DNA of 64,000 nucleotides from Flavobacterium sp. HTF (lineage in GTDB: Bacteria; Bacteroidota; Bacteroidia; Flavobacteriales; Flavobacteriaceae): NCBI RefSeq assembly GCF_003105115.1, contig NZ_QETH01000009.1, positions 1 to 64,000 of the forward strand. The letters run 5' to 3'. Shown here piece after piece: positions 9,170 to 18,306 of this stretch (positions are counted from its first letter, which is position 1; the number at the start of each line of letters is the position of its first letter). The notes below the pieces were generated by a model, which worked only from the letters and a program-made list of their open reading frames with translations, had not been told where the DNA came from and searched no databases. The position numbers were made by a program, and so were the translations under genes.

Positions 9170-9241
9170 GGTCTGTTCGTCTAGGGGTTAGGACTCCAGG
9201 CTTTCGTCCTGGTAACAGGGGTTCGATTCCCTTACAGACTA
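9170..9241 (+). tRNA. tRNA-Glu (UUC), divergent third copy
   Basis: A 72-nt cloverleaf with acceptor ggtctgt/acagact, anticodon stem ccagg/cctgg, loop ctttcgt (anticodon TTC) and T-arm agggg-ttcgatt-ccctt. It differs from the two upstream copies in the D-loop, variable region, T-stem and acceptor. It also has G instead of A directly 3' of the anticodon. All stems are kept by compensating or G-U changes, so it looks functional. Confidence 0.9.
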
Positions 9242-9394
9242 CAAAAATTAGTTGTGAATAAGTTTTATAAAATAAAAACTGGTGTCTCGGTCTTTATTTT
9301 ATTAGTTAAAACCAAAGTGATTGTTTTGCAATTGTGGGAGGTTTTTCTTTTTTAACTAGTATTATAACAATTATTACATCTAAAATTAAAAAAA
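9242..9394 (+). other. Long AT-rich leader before rpsT
   Basis: About 150 bp between the last tRNA and rpsT. A weak AT-rich hairpin (aaaataaa ... tttatttt, about 9269-9302) could end the tRNA transcript or lie in the rpsT leader. I see no clear TAnnTTTG box, and cannot tell whether rpsT has its own promoter. Confidence 0.35.
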
Positions 9395-9646
9395 ATGGCA
9401 AATCATAAGTCAGCATTAAAAAGAATCAGAAGTAACGAAAAAAGAAGAGTTCTTAACAGATATCAGCATAAAACTACTCGTAATGCTATTAAAGCGTTAA
9501 GATTAGCTACTGATAAATCTGATGCTACTGCAAAATTATCAACTGTAATTTCTATGATTGATAAATTAGCTAAAAAGAACATCATTCATGATAATAAAGC
9601 TTCTAACCTGAAGTCTAAATTAACTAAGCACGTTGCTAAATTGTAA
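9395..9646 (+). CDS. rpsT: 30S ribosomal protein S20
   Basis: An 83-residue basic protein starting MANHKSALKRIRSNEKRRV, the usual S20 N-terminus, and ending in KLTKHVAKL. It binds 16S rRNA early in assembly of the small subunit. The length is normal. The gene is alone between the tRNA-Glu cluster and its own terminator. Confidence 0.97.
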   Translation: MANHKSALKRIRSNEKRRVLNRYQHKTTRNAIKALRLATDKSDATAKLSTVISMIDKLAKKNIIHDNKASNLKSKLTKHVAKL

Positions 9647-9670
9647 TTAACAACAATTGAATAGATATAT

Positions 9671-9697
9671 AAAAGTCCTCTTTTGAGGACTTTTTTT
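9671..9697 (+). terminator. Terminator of rpsT
   Basis: Stem aaaagtcctc (9671-9680) with gaggactttt (9685-9694), loop tttt, then a continuing T-run. Confidence 0.93.
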
Positions 9698-9750
9698 GTT
9701 TATAATGGAATTAGATTCCTGTAAAAGAAAAGAAACTTTGTTGTTAAAAT

Positions 9751-9798
9751 AAAAACCAAATTTCAATAAAAAATAAATATTGAAATCTGGTTTTTTTT
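9751..9798 (-). terminator. Terminator behind the response-regulator gene
   Basis: Long AT-rich stem aaaaaccaaatttcaata (9751-9768) with its complement at 9779-9796 (one G-U), flanked by A- and T-runs. It can act on both strands. Confidence 0.75.
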
Positions 9799-9854
9799 AT
9801 ATTTGGAATTACCTGAAGCCGGAGTTTTGTTATGATCTCAAAAAGAAAAAACGA

Positions 9855-10271
9855 TTACTTAAGATCTATTTTCTTTTTAAGATATTCAAGCATAGCCTGG
9901 GTAATTGGTTTAGAAAGGAAATCTATAATAATTGGATATCTTTTTGCTTTAGCTAAATCATCGGGGTCTATTGTAGAGGATAATACGATTACGCTTGCTG
10001 TGTTGAATTCTGAATAGTCAGATGAAGTAAAATGATCCAGAAACTCCCAGCCGCCCATAACAGGCATATTTAGGTCTAGAAAAACCAATTCCGGTTTTTT
10101 ATTTGCTGTGTTTTTATTGTTGTTGTATTTAAGAGTATTAAAATAATGCAATGCTTCTTCGCCATTTTGCGCCGTAATAATTTCTTTTGAAAATGATGAT
10201 TTTGAAATTACTTTTTTGCAGAGCATTAACGTGATAGGATCATCGTCAACGCATAAAATTTGCTCAAGCAT
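9855..10271 (-). CDS. Single-domain response regulator (CheY-like)
   Basis: A 138-residue receiver domain with no output domain. The acidic pocket is at Asp9-Asp11 (CVDDDP), the phospho-acceptor at Asp66 (VFLDLNMP), Thr/Ser in LSST near 100, and the conserved Lys121 in LSKPI. It starts 5 bp after the histidine kinase gene and is almost certainly its phosphorylation partner or part of a phosphorelay. Without an output domain it must act by protein contact. The physiological signal is unknown. Confidence 0.93.
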   Translation of the reverse strand: MLEQILCVDDDPITLMLCKKVISKSSFSKEIITAQNGEEALHYFNTLKYNNNKNTANKKPELVFLDLNMPVMGGWEFLDHFTSSDYSEFNTASVIVLSSTIDPDDLAKAKRYPIIIDFLSKPITQAMLEYLKKKIDLK

Positions 10272-10276
10272 ATTAA

Positions 10277-11989
10277 TTAATTTTTAAATGTTATTGTAAA
10301 TGTTGTTCCCTTATTGACTTCGCTGTCTATGCTTATTGTTCCGCCCATTGTTTCTACCTGTGATTTTACCAGATACAGCCCCAGTCCTTTACTGTCAGGA
10401 TAGTTGTGAAACCTTTGATAAAGCCCAAAAACCTTATCACGGTTTCTCTCTAAGTCAATTCCGATTCCATTATCTTTAAAAGTAAGAATTGCTGTGTGGT
10501 CAATTTGTTCAGCAGTAATCGAAATTTTTAATTTTCTGTTTTCAGATTTGTACTTGATTGAATTAGTCAGCAAATTAAGCAAGATGCTTTCTATATAGGC
10601 TTTATTAATGTTTAAAGACGGAACTCTTTCAAATTTGAGTTTGATAATTGGTTTATGTAATTCTATTTGAAATGATAACTGGCTAAAGACATTTTCAAAA
10701 ACTTCTTTTAAAGAAACTTCTTCTTTTTGCATTGAAGGGTTGTCTTTGATTATAATCACTTTTACCAAATCATTAATTGTTTCGTTTAGTAAATGTGTTG
10801 ATTTGCTAAAACCGGTCAGAATTTCTTGCAGTTCCGGATTTTCAATCGGAATATCTTCTATAAGATTGAGCAGTCCAATAAGATTAGATAAAGGAGCGCG
10901 CAAATTATGTGATGTTATATAAGAAAACTGCTTTAAGTCTTTATTGTTTTGTGTTAATTCACGAATAAGATGTTCTTTTTCTGTTTCTAGTTTTTTCTCA
11001 TCAGTAATGTCTCTCTGAATAGAAATCCAGTGCGAAATTACTCCTTCATTATTAAAAATAGGAATCATTGAAAATCGAACCCAGTACTCTTCTTTTTGTT
11101 TGGTGTAACTAATCGCTTCTATAAGGCATTCTTCTTCGTTTTTGATTGCTCTTAATAATTTTTTTAATTCCTCTGAGTCAGAATTTGGGCCTTTGTTAAA
11201 AATATTAGTTGATTTACCAATAATTTCGTTTGGCTGATAGCCTGACATTTGTGAGAAAGCAGGATTTATATAAACTATTTTAGGAATTCTTCCGTTTGCA
11301 GAATTTGCTTCTGTAATTAATATCGAATCTTTAGATTGTGTGATTACGGTTTCTAAAAGTTTCAATCTTTGCTCTTCTTCTTTTTGTTTGGTAATATCCT
11401 GAATAGCCCCAATCATTCTTATTGCTCTTCCATTTTCATCTTTCAGCAGAAAACCTCTGTCCAAAACATATTTATACGATCCGTCGGCGCATCTAAAGCG
11501 ATATTGATCCTGCCATTTTTCTGTTTTTTGCTCAATAAATGAATAAAGTTTGATGGACATTCTAATACTGTCTTCAGGATGAATTTTATCAAACCACCAT
11601 TTTGACGTATTTCCAACCTCTTCCTGTTTGTATCCAAAAACACTTTCAATTCCTTTATTCCATCCGATGCTGTCTTCTTGTATTTTCCAGTCCCAAATCG
11701 TGTCACTTGTCGCTTTGGCTACAATGTCATATTTTTCGTTAGATTCTTTAATGTCTTCATTGGTTTGTCTCAGTTTTTCAAAAACTACAACATTTTTGTT
11801 TTCATTTTTTGACAATATGTATCTAAAAATCAATCCTGTAATTGATATAAATGTAATGTCTTTTATGAAAAACAAATAAAAATTTTCTTTGGAAGTGATG
11901 AAGATGGTGAGTAACTTATGACAGACTATAGCCATAAATAACGAAATGATAATGTAAATTAGAGTAATTTGGACAGTTTTACTTTTCAT
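10277..11989 (-). CDS. PAS-domain sensor histidine kinase
   Basis: A 570-residue membrane kinase. Two hydrophobic helices (about residues 7-31 and 38-59) are followed by two PAS/PAC units (about 82-200 and 205-332, the latter with NPAFSQMSGY). The HisKA segment follows with phospho-acceptor His361 (ITSHNLRAPLSNL), and then an HATPase domain with N-box LLTNSIKYK and G-boxes DNGIGIDL and GLGLYLVK. The two PAS modules suggest a small-molecule or redox cue sensed in the cytoplasm. It forms a two-gene unit with the CheY-like regulator. Confidence 0.92.
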   Translation of the reverse strand: MKSKTVQITLIYIIISLFMAIVCHKLLTIFITSKENFYLFFIKDITFISITGLIFRYILSKNENKNVVVFEKLRQTNEDIKESNEKYDIVAKATSDTIWDWKIQEDSIGWNKGIESVFGYKQEEVGNTSKWWFDKIHPEDSIRMSIKLYSFIEQKTEKWQDQYRFRCADGSYKYVLDRGFLLKDENGRAIRMIGAIQDITKQKEEEQRLKLLETVITQSKDSILITEANSANGRIPKIVYINPAFSQMSGYQPNEIIGKSTNIFNKGPNSDSEELKKLLRAIKNEEECLIEAISYTKQKEEYWVRFSMIPIFNNEGVISHWISIQRDITDEKKLETEKEHLIRELTQNNKDLKQFSYITSHNLRAPLSNLIGLLNLIEDIPIENPELQEILTGFSKSTHLLNETINDLVKVIIIKDNPSMQKEEVSLKEVFENVFSQLSFQIELHKPIIKLKFERVPSLNINKAYIESILLNLLTNSIKYKSENRKLKISITAEQIDHTAILTFKDNGIGIDLERNRDKVFGLYQRFHNYPDSKGLGLYLVKSQVETMGGTISIDSEVNKGTTFTITFKN

Positions 11990-12130
11990 TACTCAAATAT
12001 AGTTAAATTAACCATAATTAAACAATATTTAAAACTGAATTTGATGGTCAAATTTACATTGATTTAATCAACTAATTACTTGTCTATACGCAAACTATCA
12101 CAGAAACGTTTTTTATATCAAAATAAAGTG

Positions 12131-12138
12131 TACCTTTG
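12131..12138 (+). promoter_or_regulatory. Putative -7 box of typA
   Basis: TACCTTTG about 20 bp before the typA ATG, matching TAnnTTTG. The -33 region reads TTT rather than TTG. Predicted transcription start near 12145 would leave a leader of only about 13 nt. Confidence 0.6.
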
Positions 12139-12157
12139 CACCCATTAAAAATCACAG

Positions 12158-13954
12158 ATGGAATCTATTAGAAACATTGCAATTATTGCCCACGTCGATC
12201 ACGGTAAAACCACTTTGGTTGATAAAATTATGTATCACTGTCAATTATTTCGTGACAACGAAAACACAGGTGATTTAATTCTTGATAATAACGATTTAGA
12301 GCGTGAGAGAGGTATTACTATTACTTCTAAGAACGTATCAGTTCAATATAAAGGAACAAAAATCAATATTATTGACACTCCTGGCCACGCGGATTTTGGA
12401 GGTGAAGTAGAACGTGTATTGAACATGGCCGATGGTGTATGTTTGCTAGTGGATGCTTTTGAAGGTCCAATGCCACAAACTCGTTTTGTATTACAAAAAG
12501 CTATTGATTTAGGTCTTAAGCCATGTGTAGTTATCAATAAAGTTGATAAAGAAAACTGTACTCCTGAAGAAGTTCACGAAAAAGTTTTTGACTTAATGTT
12601 TGAATTAGGTGCTGAAGAATGGCAGTTGGATTTCCCAACAGTTTATGGTTCTGCTAAAAATAACTGGATGTCTGATCATTGGGAAAACGTAACTGATAAT
12701 GTTGAAGCATTATTGGATATGGTTGTTGACAATGTACCTGCTCCTAAAGTTTCTGAAGGAACACCACAAATGTTGATTACTTCTTTAGATTTCTCTGCTT
12801 TTACAGGTCGTATCGCTATTGGTCGTCTTGAAAGAGGTGTTCTTAACGAAGGTATGCCAATCTCATTAGTAAAAAGAGATGGTACTGTATCTAAATCGCG
12901 TATCAAAGAACTTCATACTTTTGAAGGTCTTGGACGTAAAAAAGTAGCTCAAGTTATTGCCGGAGATATTTGTGCAATCATTGGGGTTGAAGGTTTTGAA
13001 ATTGGTGATACTATTGCTGATTTTGAAAACCCTGAAGGTCTAAAAACGATTGATATCGACGAACCTACAATGAGTATGTTGTTTACAATTAATGACTCTC
13101 CTTTCTTTGGTAAAGAGGGTAAATTTGTAACTTCTCGTCATATTAGAGAAAGATTGACAAAAGAATTAGAGAAAAACTTAGCGATGAAGTTAGGTGAAAC
13201 TGATTCTGCTGATAAATTCATGGTTTTTGGCCGTGGAGTACTTCACTTATCTGTTCTTATTGAAACAATGAGAAGAGAAGGTTACGAATTGCAAATTGGT
13301 CAGCCACAAGTTATCATCAAAGAAATTGACGGTAAAAAATGTGAGCCAATTGAGGAATTGACAATCGATTTACCAGAATCACTTTCAGGTAGAGCGGTAG
13401 AGTTTGTTACTATGCGTAAAGGTGAAATGTTGAGTATGGAAACTAAAGGTGACCGTATGATCGTGAAATTTAATATTCCATCTCGTGGAATTATTGGATT
13501 GCGTAACCAATTGCTTACTGCAACAGCTGGTGAAGCTATTATGGCACACCGTTTTATTGGATATGAGCCTTACAAAGGAGAAATTGCCGGACGTAACAAA
13601 GGTTCATTGATTTCTATGGAAAAAGGAAAAGCTATTCCTTATTCTATCGATAAATTACAGGATCGTGGTAAGTTTTTTGTTGAACCAAATGCCGAAATTT
13701 ACGAAGGTCAGGTAATTGGAGAAAACTCTCGTGGTGATGATATGTGTGTAAACGTAACGAAAGAGAAAAAACAATCTAACGTTCGTTCTTCCGGAAATGA
13801 TGAAAAAGCGAGAATTATTCCTCCGATTATTTTCTCATTAGAGGAAGCTTTAGAATACATCCAAAAAGATGAATATGTAGAGGTTACTCCAAAATCTATT
13901 CGTTTAAGAAAGATTTATCTAACGGAAACTGATAGAAAAAGATTTAAATTCTAA
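12158..13954 (+). CDS. typA: Translational GTPase TypA/BipA
   Basis: A 598-residue ribosome-binding GTPase of the EF-G/LepA group. G1 is [10 protein letters not shown] (residues 11-20), the switch regions include GERGIT-like RERGITIT and [15 protein letters not shown], and G4 is NKVDK. The EF-G-like domains III/V and the TypA-specific C-terminal domain follow ([36 protein letters not shown]). The family aids ribosome assembly and stress growth. Length is normal and the gene is monocistronic, sharing a bidirectional terminator with the convergent T9SS gene. Confidence 0.97.
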   Translation: MESIRNIAIIAHVDHGKTTLVDKIMYHCQLFRDNENTGDLILDNNDLERERGITITSKNVSVQYKGTKINIIDTPGHADFGGEVERVLNMADGVCLLVDAFEGPMPQTRFVLQKAIDLGLKPCVVINKVDKENCTPEEVHEKVFDLMFELGAEEWQLDFPTVYGSAKNNWMSDHWENVTDNVEALLDMVVDNVPAPKVSEGTPQMLITSLDFSAFTGRIAIGRLERGVLNEGMPISLVKRDGTVSKSRIKELHTFEGLGRKKVAQVIAGDICAIIGVEGFEIGDTIADFENPEGLKTIDIDEPTMSMLFTINDSPFFGKEGKFVTSRHIRERLTKELEKNLAMKLGETDSADKFMVFGRGVLHLSVLIETMRREGYELQIGQPQVIIKEIDGKKCEPIEELTIDLPESLSGRAVEFVTMRKGEMLSMETKGDRMIVKFNIPSRGIIGLRNQLLTATAGEAIMAHRFIGYEPYKGEIAGRNKGSLISMEKGKAIPYSIDKLQDRGKFFVEPNAEIYEGQVIGENSRGDDMCVNVTKEKKQSNVRSSGNDEKARIIPPIIFSLEEALEYIQKDEYVEVTPKSIRLRKIYLTETDRKRFKF

Positions 13955-13974
13955 GTATATTTAAATTTCAATAT

Positions 13975-14028
13975 AAAAATCCCAAATTCCTCCCGAAGCC
14001 TCGGAAATGGAGTTTGGGATTTTTTTTG
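13975..14028. terminator. Bidirectional terminator between typA and the T9SS surface protein gene
   Basis: Arms aaaaatcccaaa (13975-13986) and tttgggattttt (14013-14024) enclose a second small stem. A- and T-runs on the two sides allow use on both strands. Confidence 0.85.
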
Positions 14029-14077
14029 CTTAGATTTTTTACCGGAATTTGAGATTTAAATAGTGGATATTTTTAAT

Positions 14078-16423
14078 TTACCTTTTTAAACTGAAATGAC
14101 CTTTAACAATTCTTCCATTGTTGAAAATTAAATTAAACCAATAATCGTCAGAAGGCAGTTGTTGTCCATTAAATTGCCCATTCCAGCCAGGACTTTTTTG
14201 ATTCATTTGTTTTAATAATTTGCCGTAACGGTCAAAAATAGAAATGGTATAATCAGGCAGCATATCTAAATTTCGGATATACCAAACATCATTAAAACCA
14301 TCTGCATTTGGAGTGAAATACCTCGGATAATCCAAAACATATATTGTAAATGAATTGGATACACCACAACCATTTTTGTCTCTGGCAATGACATTATAAA
14401 TTCCCGGATTTATATTGGTAAACAGAGGTTCGCCCTGAAAAACAATCCCGTCTATTGAAAATTCATAATTTCCTACTCCGGTATATTTTATCAGGACAGA
14501 GTTTTCATTGGCAGAAAAATCTTTTATAACTACTTCTGTGATAAAAGCAGGTTCTGAAAGAATAACATTGAACGTTTTTGTTTTTTCACAACCTTTTGCA
14601 TCGGTAACCGTTATTGCATAAACTCCCGCGGAAGAAACAGTAATAGTAGTATCTGTAGATCCTGTTGTCCATAAATATTTGGTAAAACCAGAAGCTACTG
14701 CTAATTCAATTTGGGTGTCTTTGCATAAAATTTTGGTTTCATCTTCAAAATTTGGTGGATCAAAAGTATTTATAACAAGTGTTATTGGGGTAATTCCATA
14801 ACAATCCGCTCCATTTGTGGCACGGACATAAATAGTCTGAGAAAAAGCGGTTGTGTTTTTGAAAATATTAGGCAGCGGATTTATTTCTGTCAATGCATCA
14901 TTTTCAGTTGAATAATAACTTACAATGATACCATTTGGGATTCCGGCTATTTTTGGAGTGATTTCAGAGTCTAAATCAAATTCATTTATTCCATCCTGAA
15001 TATTATCAGAGTCACATGTTGCTATTGAGTTTTGAGAAGGTAGTGTTGTGCTTGAAGTTTGCAATGTAATTTGGGCAATTTTAAAACAGCCATACTTATT
15101 TTCTATTCTGGCAAAAACAATCTGGCCGGTATTCTTGTTGGTATATTTTTGAGGAGTTGAAATTTTATTGGTTTTGGCTTCAGCATCTGCCAAAGATTCG
15201 TAATAACCTTGGTTGGTAATTTCTGCAGCATTATTTTTTACTATTGCTGCAACTTTGGTCAAATTAAAAATTGAAATTCCATCGGTATCACCATCACATT
15301 GTAATAATGTTGTATTTGTTGATAAAATTTGCTGAGCATATTCAATTCGAATTTCACCTTCAGCAGTGCAGCTGGTTCCGGAAAGTGTAGCCACTACTTT
15401 ATAGTCTCCGGGAGTCTTTGCAGTATAAAATGAGCCTGTTTCAGAAGGAATTTCTACATAGTTGTCTGATGCATTTTTTTTAAACCATTTAAAACTGTTC
15501 ACAACAGGATCTAGTTTGGTATCTAAAACTACGTTCTCTCTATAACAAGCCGGATTGTTAGTGGCGATAGTTCTGTCTTCTCCAAAACTGACTTTAGAAA
15601 GAAAACTTCCGGCTTCTATAAATACGGCAGAATTGTACTGTCTTGTTAAATCATCGGCTATTACCAGTTTAAGATGGTATTTTTTATTAGGTATTACTTC
15701 GGTTTGAGCATTCATTACAATGGTTTGTCCTGCATAGTTTATCGGACTTACTTCAGTATTATAACCATTAAAATAATTTTCATTTGAAGCTTCACACGAA
15801 TGTGTTTCTCCTTTTACGGTAACAGGATCAATTTTTGGATGAACGGTTGTGGAAGAAACAGGAGTTGTTGTATTGGGTAATACAGCCAGATTTTTATATT
15901 CACTGCTGCTGCCAGATTCTTTTATTAAAAAAGCAAAACCATCTGAAAATTCGCAGGGATAATACCACTGGTATTCATTTGAAGCAAAAATATAATTAAA
16001 GCTGATTGCATTAGTCAGTGAGACAAAATCAAATTCTAAAACGGTTGCCTGAGTACTTCCGGAATTGCCTAATGCTTTATTTAAATCATTATCGCCGTTC
16101 CAGTTACGATTTGATGAGCCAATAGAGGTCGACTCTACAAATGGACCCTCAGCATTTTTAGCTGGTGATGTGCATAAGATTAAACCATTTTTGAAAGGAA
16201 AATTTGCCGCTCCTGAACTGAAAGAAGCGTAACTCGCTTTATTGGCTATCGGATTTCCTGAAGCACTGACATTTTCTATGCTAATACAGGAGCTATTAAT
16301 TAACACATTTTGAACCAATTCTGATGCTGATTTTTTATCGTCAACAGCAATATTTTGCCCGTTCATCTGTGTAAAAGAACAACAGATGAACAGCAGAATT
16401 GTAATGTATTTTAAATAATTCAT
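14078..16423 (-). CDS. Choice-of-anchor L surface protein with type B T9SS sorting domain
   Basis: A 781-residue secreted protein. The signal peptide ends near QMNGQN. The N-terminal region (about 30-280, with SYIFASNEYQWY-like NYIFASNEYQWYYPCEFSDGF) matches the choice-of-anchor L domain. Next come Ig-like and PKD-like segments (CDSDNIQDGINEFDLDS, GDTDGISIFNLTKV) that are often Ca-binding or adhesive. The last 85 residues (FTPNADGFNDVWYI ... WNGQFNGQQLPSDDYWF) are the gliding-motility-associated type B sorting domain. It should therefore be exported by the type IX system to the cell surface. It is 15 bp behind the ABC-2 permease gene, but that exporter is unlikely to be its secretion route. 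Confidence 0.9.
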   Translation of the reverse strand: MNYLKYITILLFICCSFTQMNGQNIAVDDKKSASELVQNVLINSSCISIENVSASGNPIANKASYASFSSGAANFPFKNGLILCTSPAKNAEGPFVESTSIGSSNRNWNGDNDLNKALGNSGSTQATVLEFDFVSLTNAISFNYIFASNEYQWYYPCEFSDGFAFLIKESGSSSEYKNLAVLPNTTTPVSSTTVHPKIDPVTVKGETHSCEASNENYFNGYNTEVSPINYAGQTIVMNAQTEVIPNKKYHLKLVIADDLTRQYNSAVFIEAGSFLSKVSFGEDRTIATNNPACYRENVVLDTKLDPVVNSFKWFKKNASDNYVEIPSETGSFYTAKTPGDYKVVATLSGTSCTAEGEIRIEYAQQILSTNTTLLQCDGDTDGISIFNLTKVAAIVKNNAAEITNQGYYESLADAEAKTNKISTPQKYTNKNTGQIVFARIENKYGCFKIAQITLQTSSTTLPSQNSIATCDSDNIQDGINEFDLDSEITPKIAGIPNGIIVSYYSTENDALTEINPLPNIFKNTTAFSQTIYVRATNGADCYGITPITLVINTFDPPNFEDETKILCKDTQIELAVASGFTKYLWTTGSTDTTITVSSAGVYAITVTDAKGCEKTKTFNVILSEPAFITEVVIKDFSANENSVLIKYTGVGNYEFSIDGIVFQGEPLFTNINPGIYNVIARDKNGCGVSNSFTIYVLDYPRYFTPNADGFNDVWYIRNLDMLPDYTISIFDRYGKLLKQMNQKSPGWNGQFNGQQLPSDDYWFNLIFNNGRIVKGHFSLKR

Positions 16424-16438
16424 AGTATAGCAAATATA

Positions 16439-17275
16439 CTATAAATCTCTATTTTTTAATAATTTGTAAGAAAAGTAAACAAATAAAAATGTCCAGGCCA
16501 TAACGATCAGTATAGAAAGATAATGAACACTAAAATCGTAATTTGTATCGACTCCCATTTGTGTTCCGATATTTTTAACTACAGATAATCTTTGAGCAGG
16601 GTTAACAATTAGATTTGACATCGCTTCTAAAGGCAGAAATTGCGTAATATAATCGCCAGTATTGCTGTCAGGGAATATTTGAAAAGCCAGGAGCCCTCTG
16701 ATGATCGCTTCTAAAATGCTCCAAACCAAAAGAAAACCTAAAGCAAATGCGGATCGTTTTACTAAAATTCCTAAGAACAAGCACAAAGAAAAGAACCCTG
16801 TTAATTTTACAAAAAAAGCTAAAAGGTAATCTAAATCAGAGAAAATAATACCAAATTCGGTGTATGAGGAGAAGCTCAATCCTAAAAGTAAACTCATGAC
16901 AAACACAAAAATGGTAGAACAAAAAGCAAAAACTACGACTGTTAGAAATTTAGAAAGTATAAATTCTTTTTTGCTTAAGCCATCAATTAAATTTTGTTTC
17001 AAAGTTCCGTAACTGTATTCATTTGCCATCATGGAAACAATAACGATAGCCAGAAAAAATTTCAGCCATGCTGCAACATAGGTATTAAAATGCCATATAA
17101 AAGGGAAGTTAAAAATTCCCATATCGGCCAGATGAAACTTGAACGGTCCTATGTCAAATTTTATTGAAGCGATTAAGGCAATAAAAGAAAGTAAAATAAA
17201 ATAGGTTAAAGTGAGGATACGGCTGGCTTTGTTTTTCCAGATTTTTTGTAGTTCTATAGATATCAGTCTTTTCAT
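16439..17275 (-). CDS. ABC-2 type transporter permease
   Basis: A 278-residue inner-membrane protein with about six hydrophobic helices and the typical ABC-2 pattern of an N-terminal amphipathic segment (MKRLISIELQKIWKNKASRI) before the first helix. The MMANEYSYGTLKQNLIDGLSKKEF phrase is a hallmark of this family. It is only 3 bp after the ATPase gene, with which it should form a complete exporter. The substrate is unknown. Confidence 0.9.
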   Translation of the reverse strand: MKRLISIELQKIWKNKASRILTLTYFILLSFIALIASIKFDIGPFKFHLADMGIFNFPFIWHFNTYVAAWLKFFLAIVIVSMMANEYSYGTLKQNLIDGLSKKEFILSKFLTVVVFAFCSTIFVFVMSLLLGLSFSSYTEFGIIFSDLDYLLAFFVKLTGFFSLCLFLGILVKRSAFALGFLLVWSILEAIIRGLLAFQIFPDSNTGDYITQFLPLEAMSNLIVNPAQRLSVVKNIGTQMGVDTNYDFSVHYLSILIVMAWTFLFVYFSYKLLKNRDL

Positions 17276-17278
17276 GGC

Positions 17279-18226
17279 TTAATTGTTTTGGATAGTGGCG
17301 TTTTTGGTTAGTTCTAAAAATTGTGCTTCTAAACTGTTTTTGCGTTTTACTAAATGGCTTAGTGCAATATTTTTAGAAAACAGATACAGATTCAGTTCAG
17401 ATGCTGATAATTCAGATTTTAAATGCACCAGAATTTTTCCGTCTTCTTCGACCATTTTATCGACAGACGGATGTTCTTTTAAAGCATTTCTTAAAGCTTC
17501 ATTATCATTAGACTGAACTTCAAAAAAACCTTCATTTGCAGACATTCCGTCAACAGAGCCAGAATATAAAATTTCCCCTTTTCTCAAAACAATTACATCC
17601 GAACATACTTTTTCGACTTCATCCAATAAGTGTGAAGCCAGCAAAATAGTAGTTCCCTGTGAGGCGATTTGTTTTATTATATCTCTAATCTGATGAATTC
17701 CCTGTGGGTCTAAACCGTTGGTTGGTTCATCAAGAATTAAAATTTCCGGGTCATTCAAAAGTGCCGAAGCAATCGCCAGACGCTGTTTCATCCCTAAAGA
17801 AAAAGTACTGAACTTGCTGTTTTTTCTTTCTGTTAAGCCAACCAAATCAAGCTTTTCGTCTATTTTAGAATACTTGATACTTTTTATTTTGCAAACCAGT
17901 TTCAGGTTTTCTTCAGCGGTCATGTACGGGTAGAAATTTGGTCTTTCTATAATGGCGCCCACTTTTTTTAAGGCTTCGTGCGTTTGCAATTGCCCATTAA
18001 ACCAGCGGTAGTTGCCGGAAGTATGATTGACAACATTGAGGACAATACCTAATGTAGTTGATTTTCCACTTCCGTTAGGACCCAGAATGCCATATACGCG
18101 GCCTTTTTTTATTTCAAAAGATACATTTTTTAACGCCTGAATGCGGCCGTATCTTTTATGAAGATTTTCGATTGTAAGAATGGTTTCCAAATTTTTCGGT
18201 TTTAGTTTTTTAGTATGACGAATCAA
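17279..18226 (-). CDS. ABC transporter ATP-binding protein
   Basis: A 315-residue ATPase. Walker A is GPNGSGKST, the signature is FSLGMKQRLAIASALL, Walker B is ILILDEPTNGLDPQG and the switch His is in LLASHLLDEVEKV. The C-terminal 90 residues form a regulatory extension common in ABC-2 partners. The start is uncertain. The ATG shown adds 12 residues before a TTG at 18188-18190, which would give the more usual N-terminus (L/M)ETILTIENLHKRYG. It partners the permease that follows. Confidence 0.92.
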   Translation of the reverse strand: MIRHTKKLKPKNLETILTIENLHKRYGRIQALKNVSFEIKKGRVYGILGPNGSGKSTTLGIVLNVVNHTSGNYRWFNGQLQTHEALKKVGAIIERPNFYPYMTAEENLKLVCKIKSIKYSKIDEKLDLVGLTERKNSKFSTFSLGMKQRLAIASALLNDPEILILDEPTNGLDPQGIHQIRDIIKQIASQGTTILLASHLLDEVEKVCSDVIVLRKGEILYSGSVDGMSANEGFFEVQSNDNEALRNALKEHPSVDKMVEEDGKILVHLKSELSASELNLYLFSKNIALSHLVKRKNSLEAQFLELTKNATIQNN

Positions 18227-18281
18227 ATAGTGTATTGTTACGTTAAATTTTTATTTAGGTGTCTAAAATTATAATTTACTG

Positions 18282-18289
18282 TAAATTTG
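18282..18289 (+). promoter_or_regulatory. Putative -7 box setting the start of the downstream gene
   Basis: TAAATTTG 18 bp before the ATG at 18307. It lies inside a possible longer reading frame that begins at 18259, which argues against that longer start. No -33 TTG is found. Confidence 0.5.
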
Positions 18290-18306
18290 TATTAAAGATA
18301 TTCAAA

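Noticed and set aside
9170..9241. Third tRNA-Glu as a pseudogene
   Set aside because: All stems pair, with compensating or G-U changes. Divergence alone does not show loss of function.
9242..9394. Riboswitch or structured leader before rpsT
   Set aside because: Only a weak AT-rich hairpin is visible, with no known riboswitch motif.
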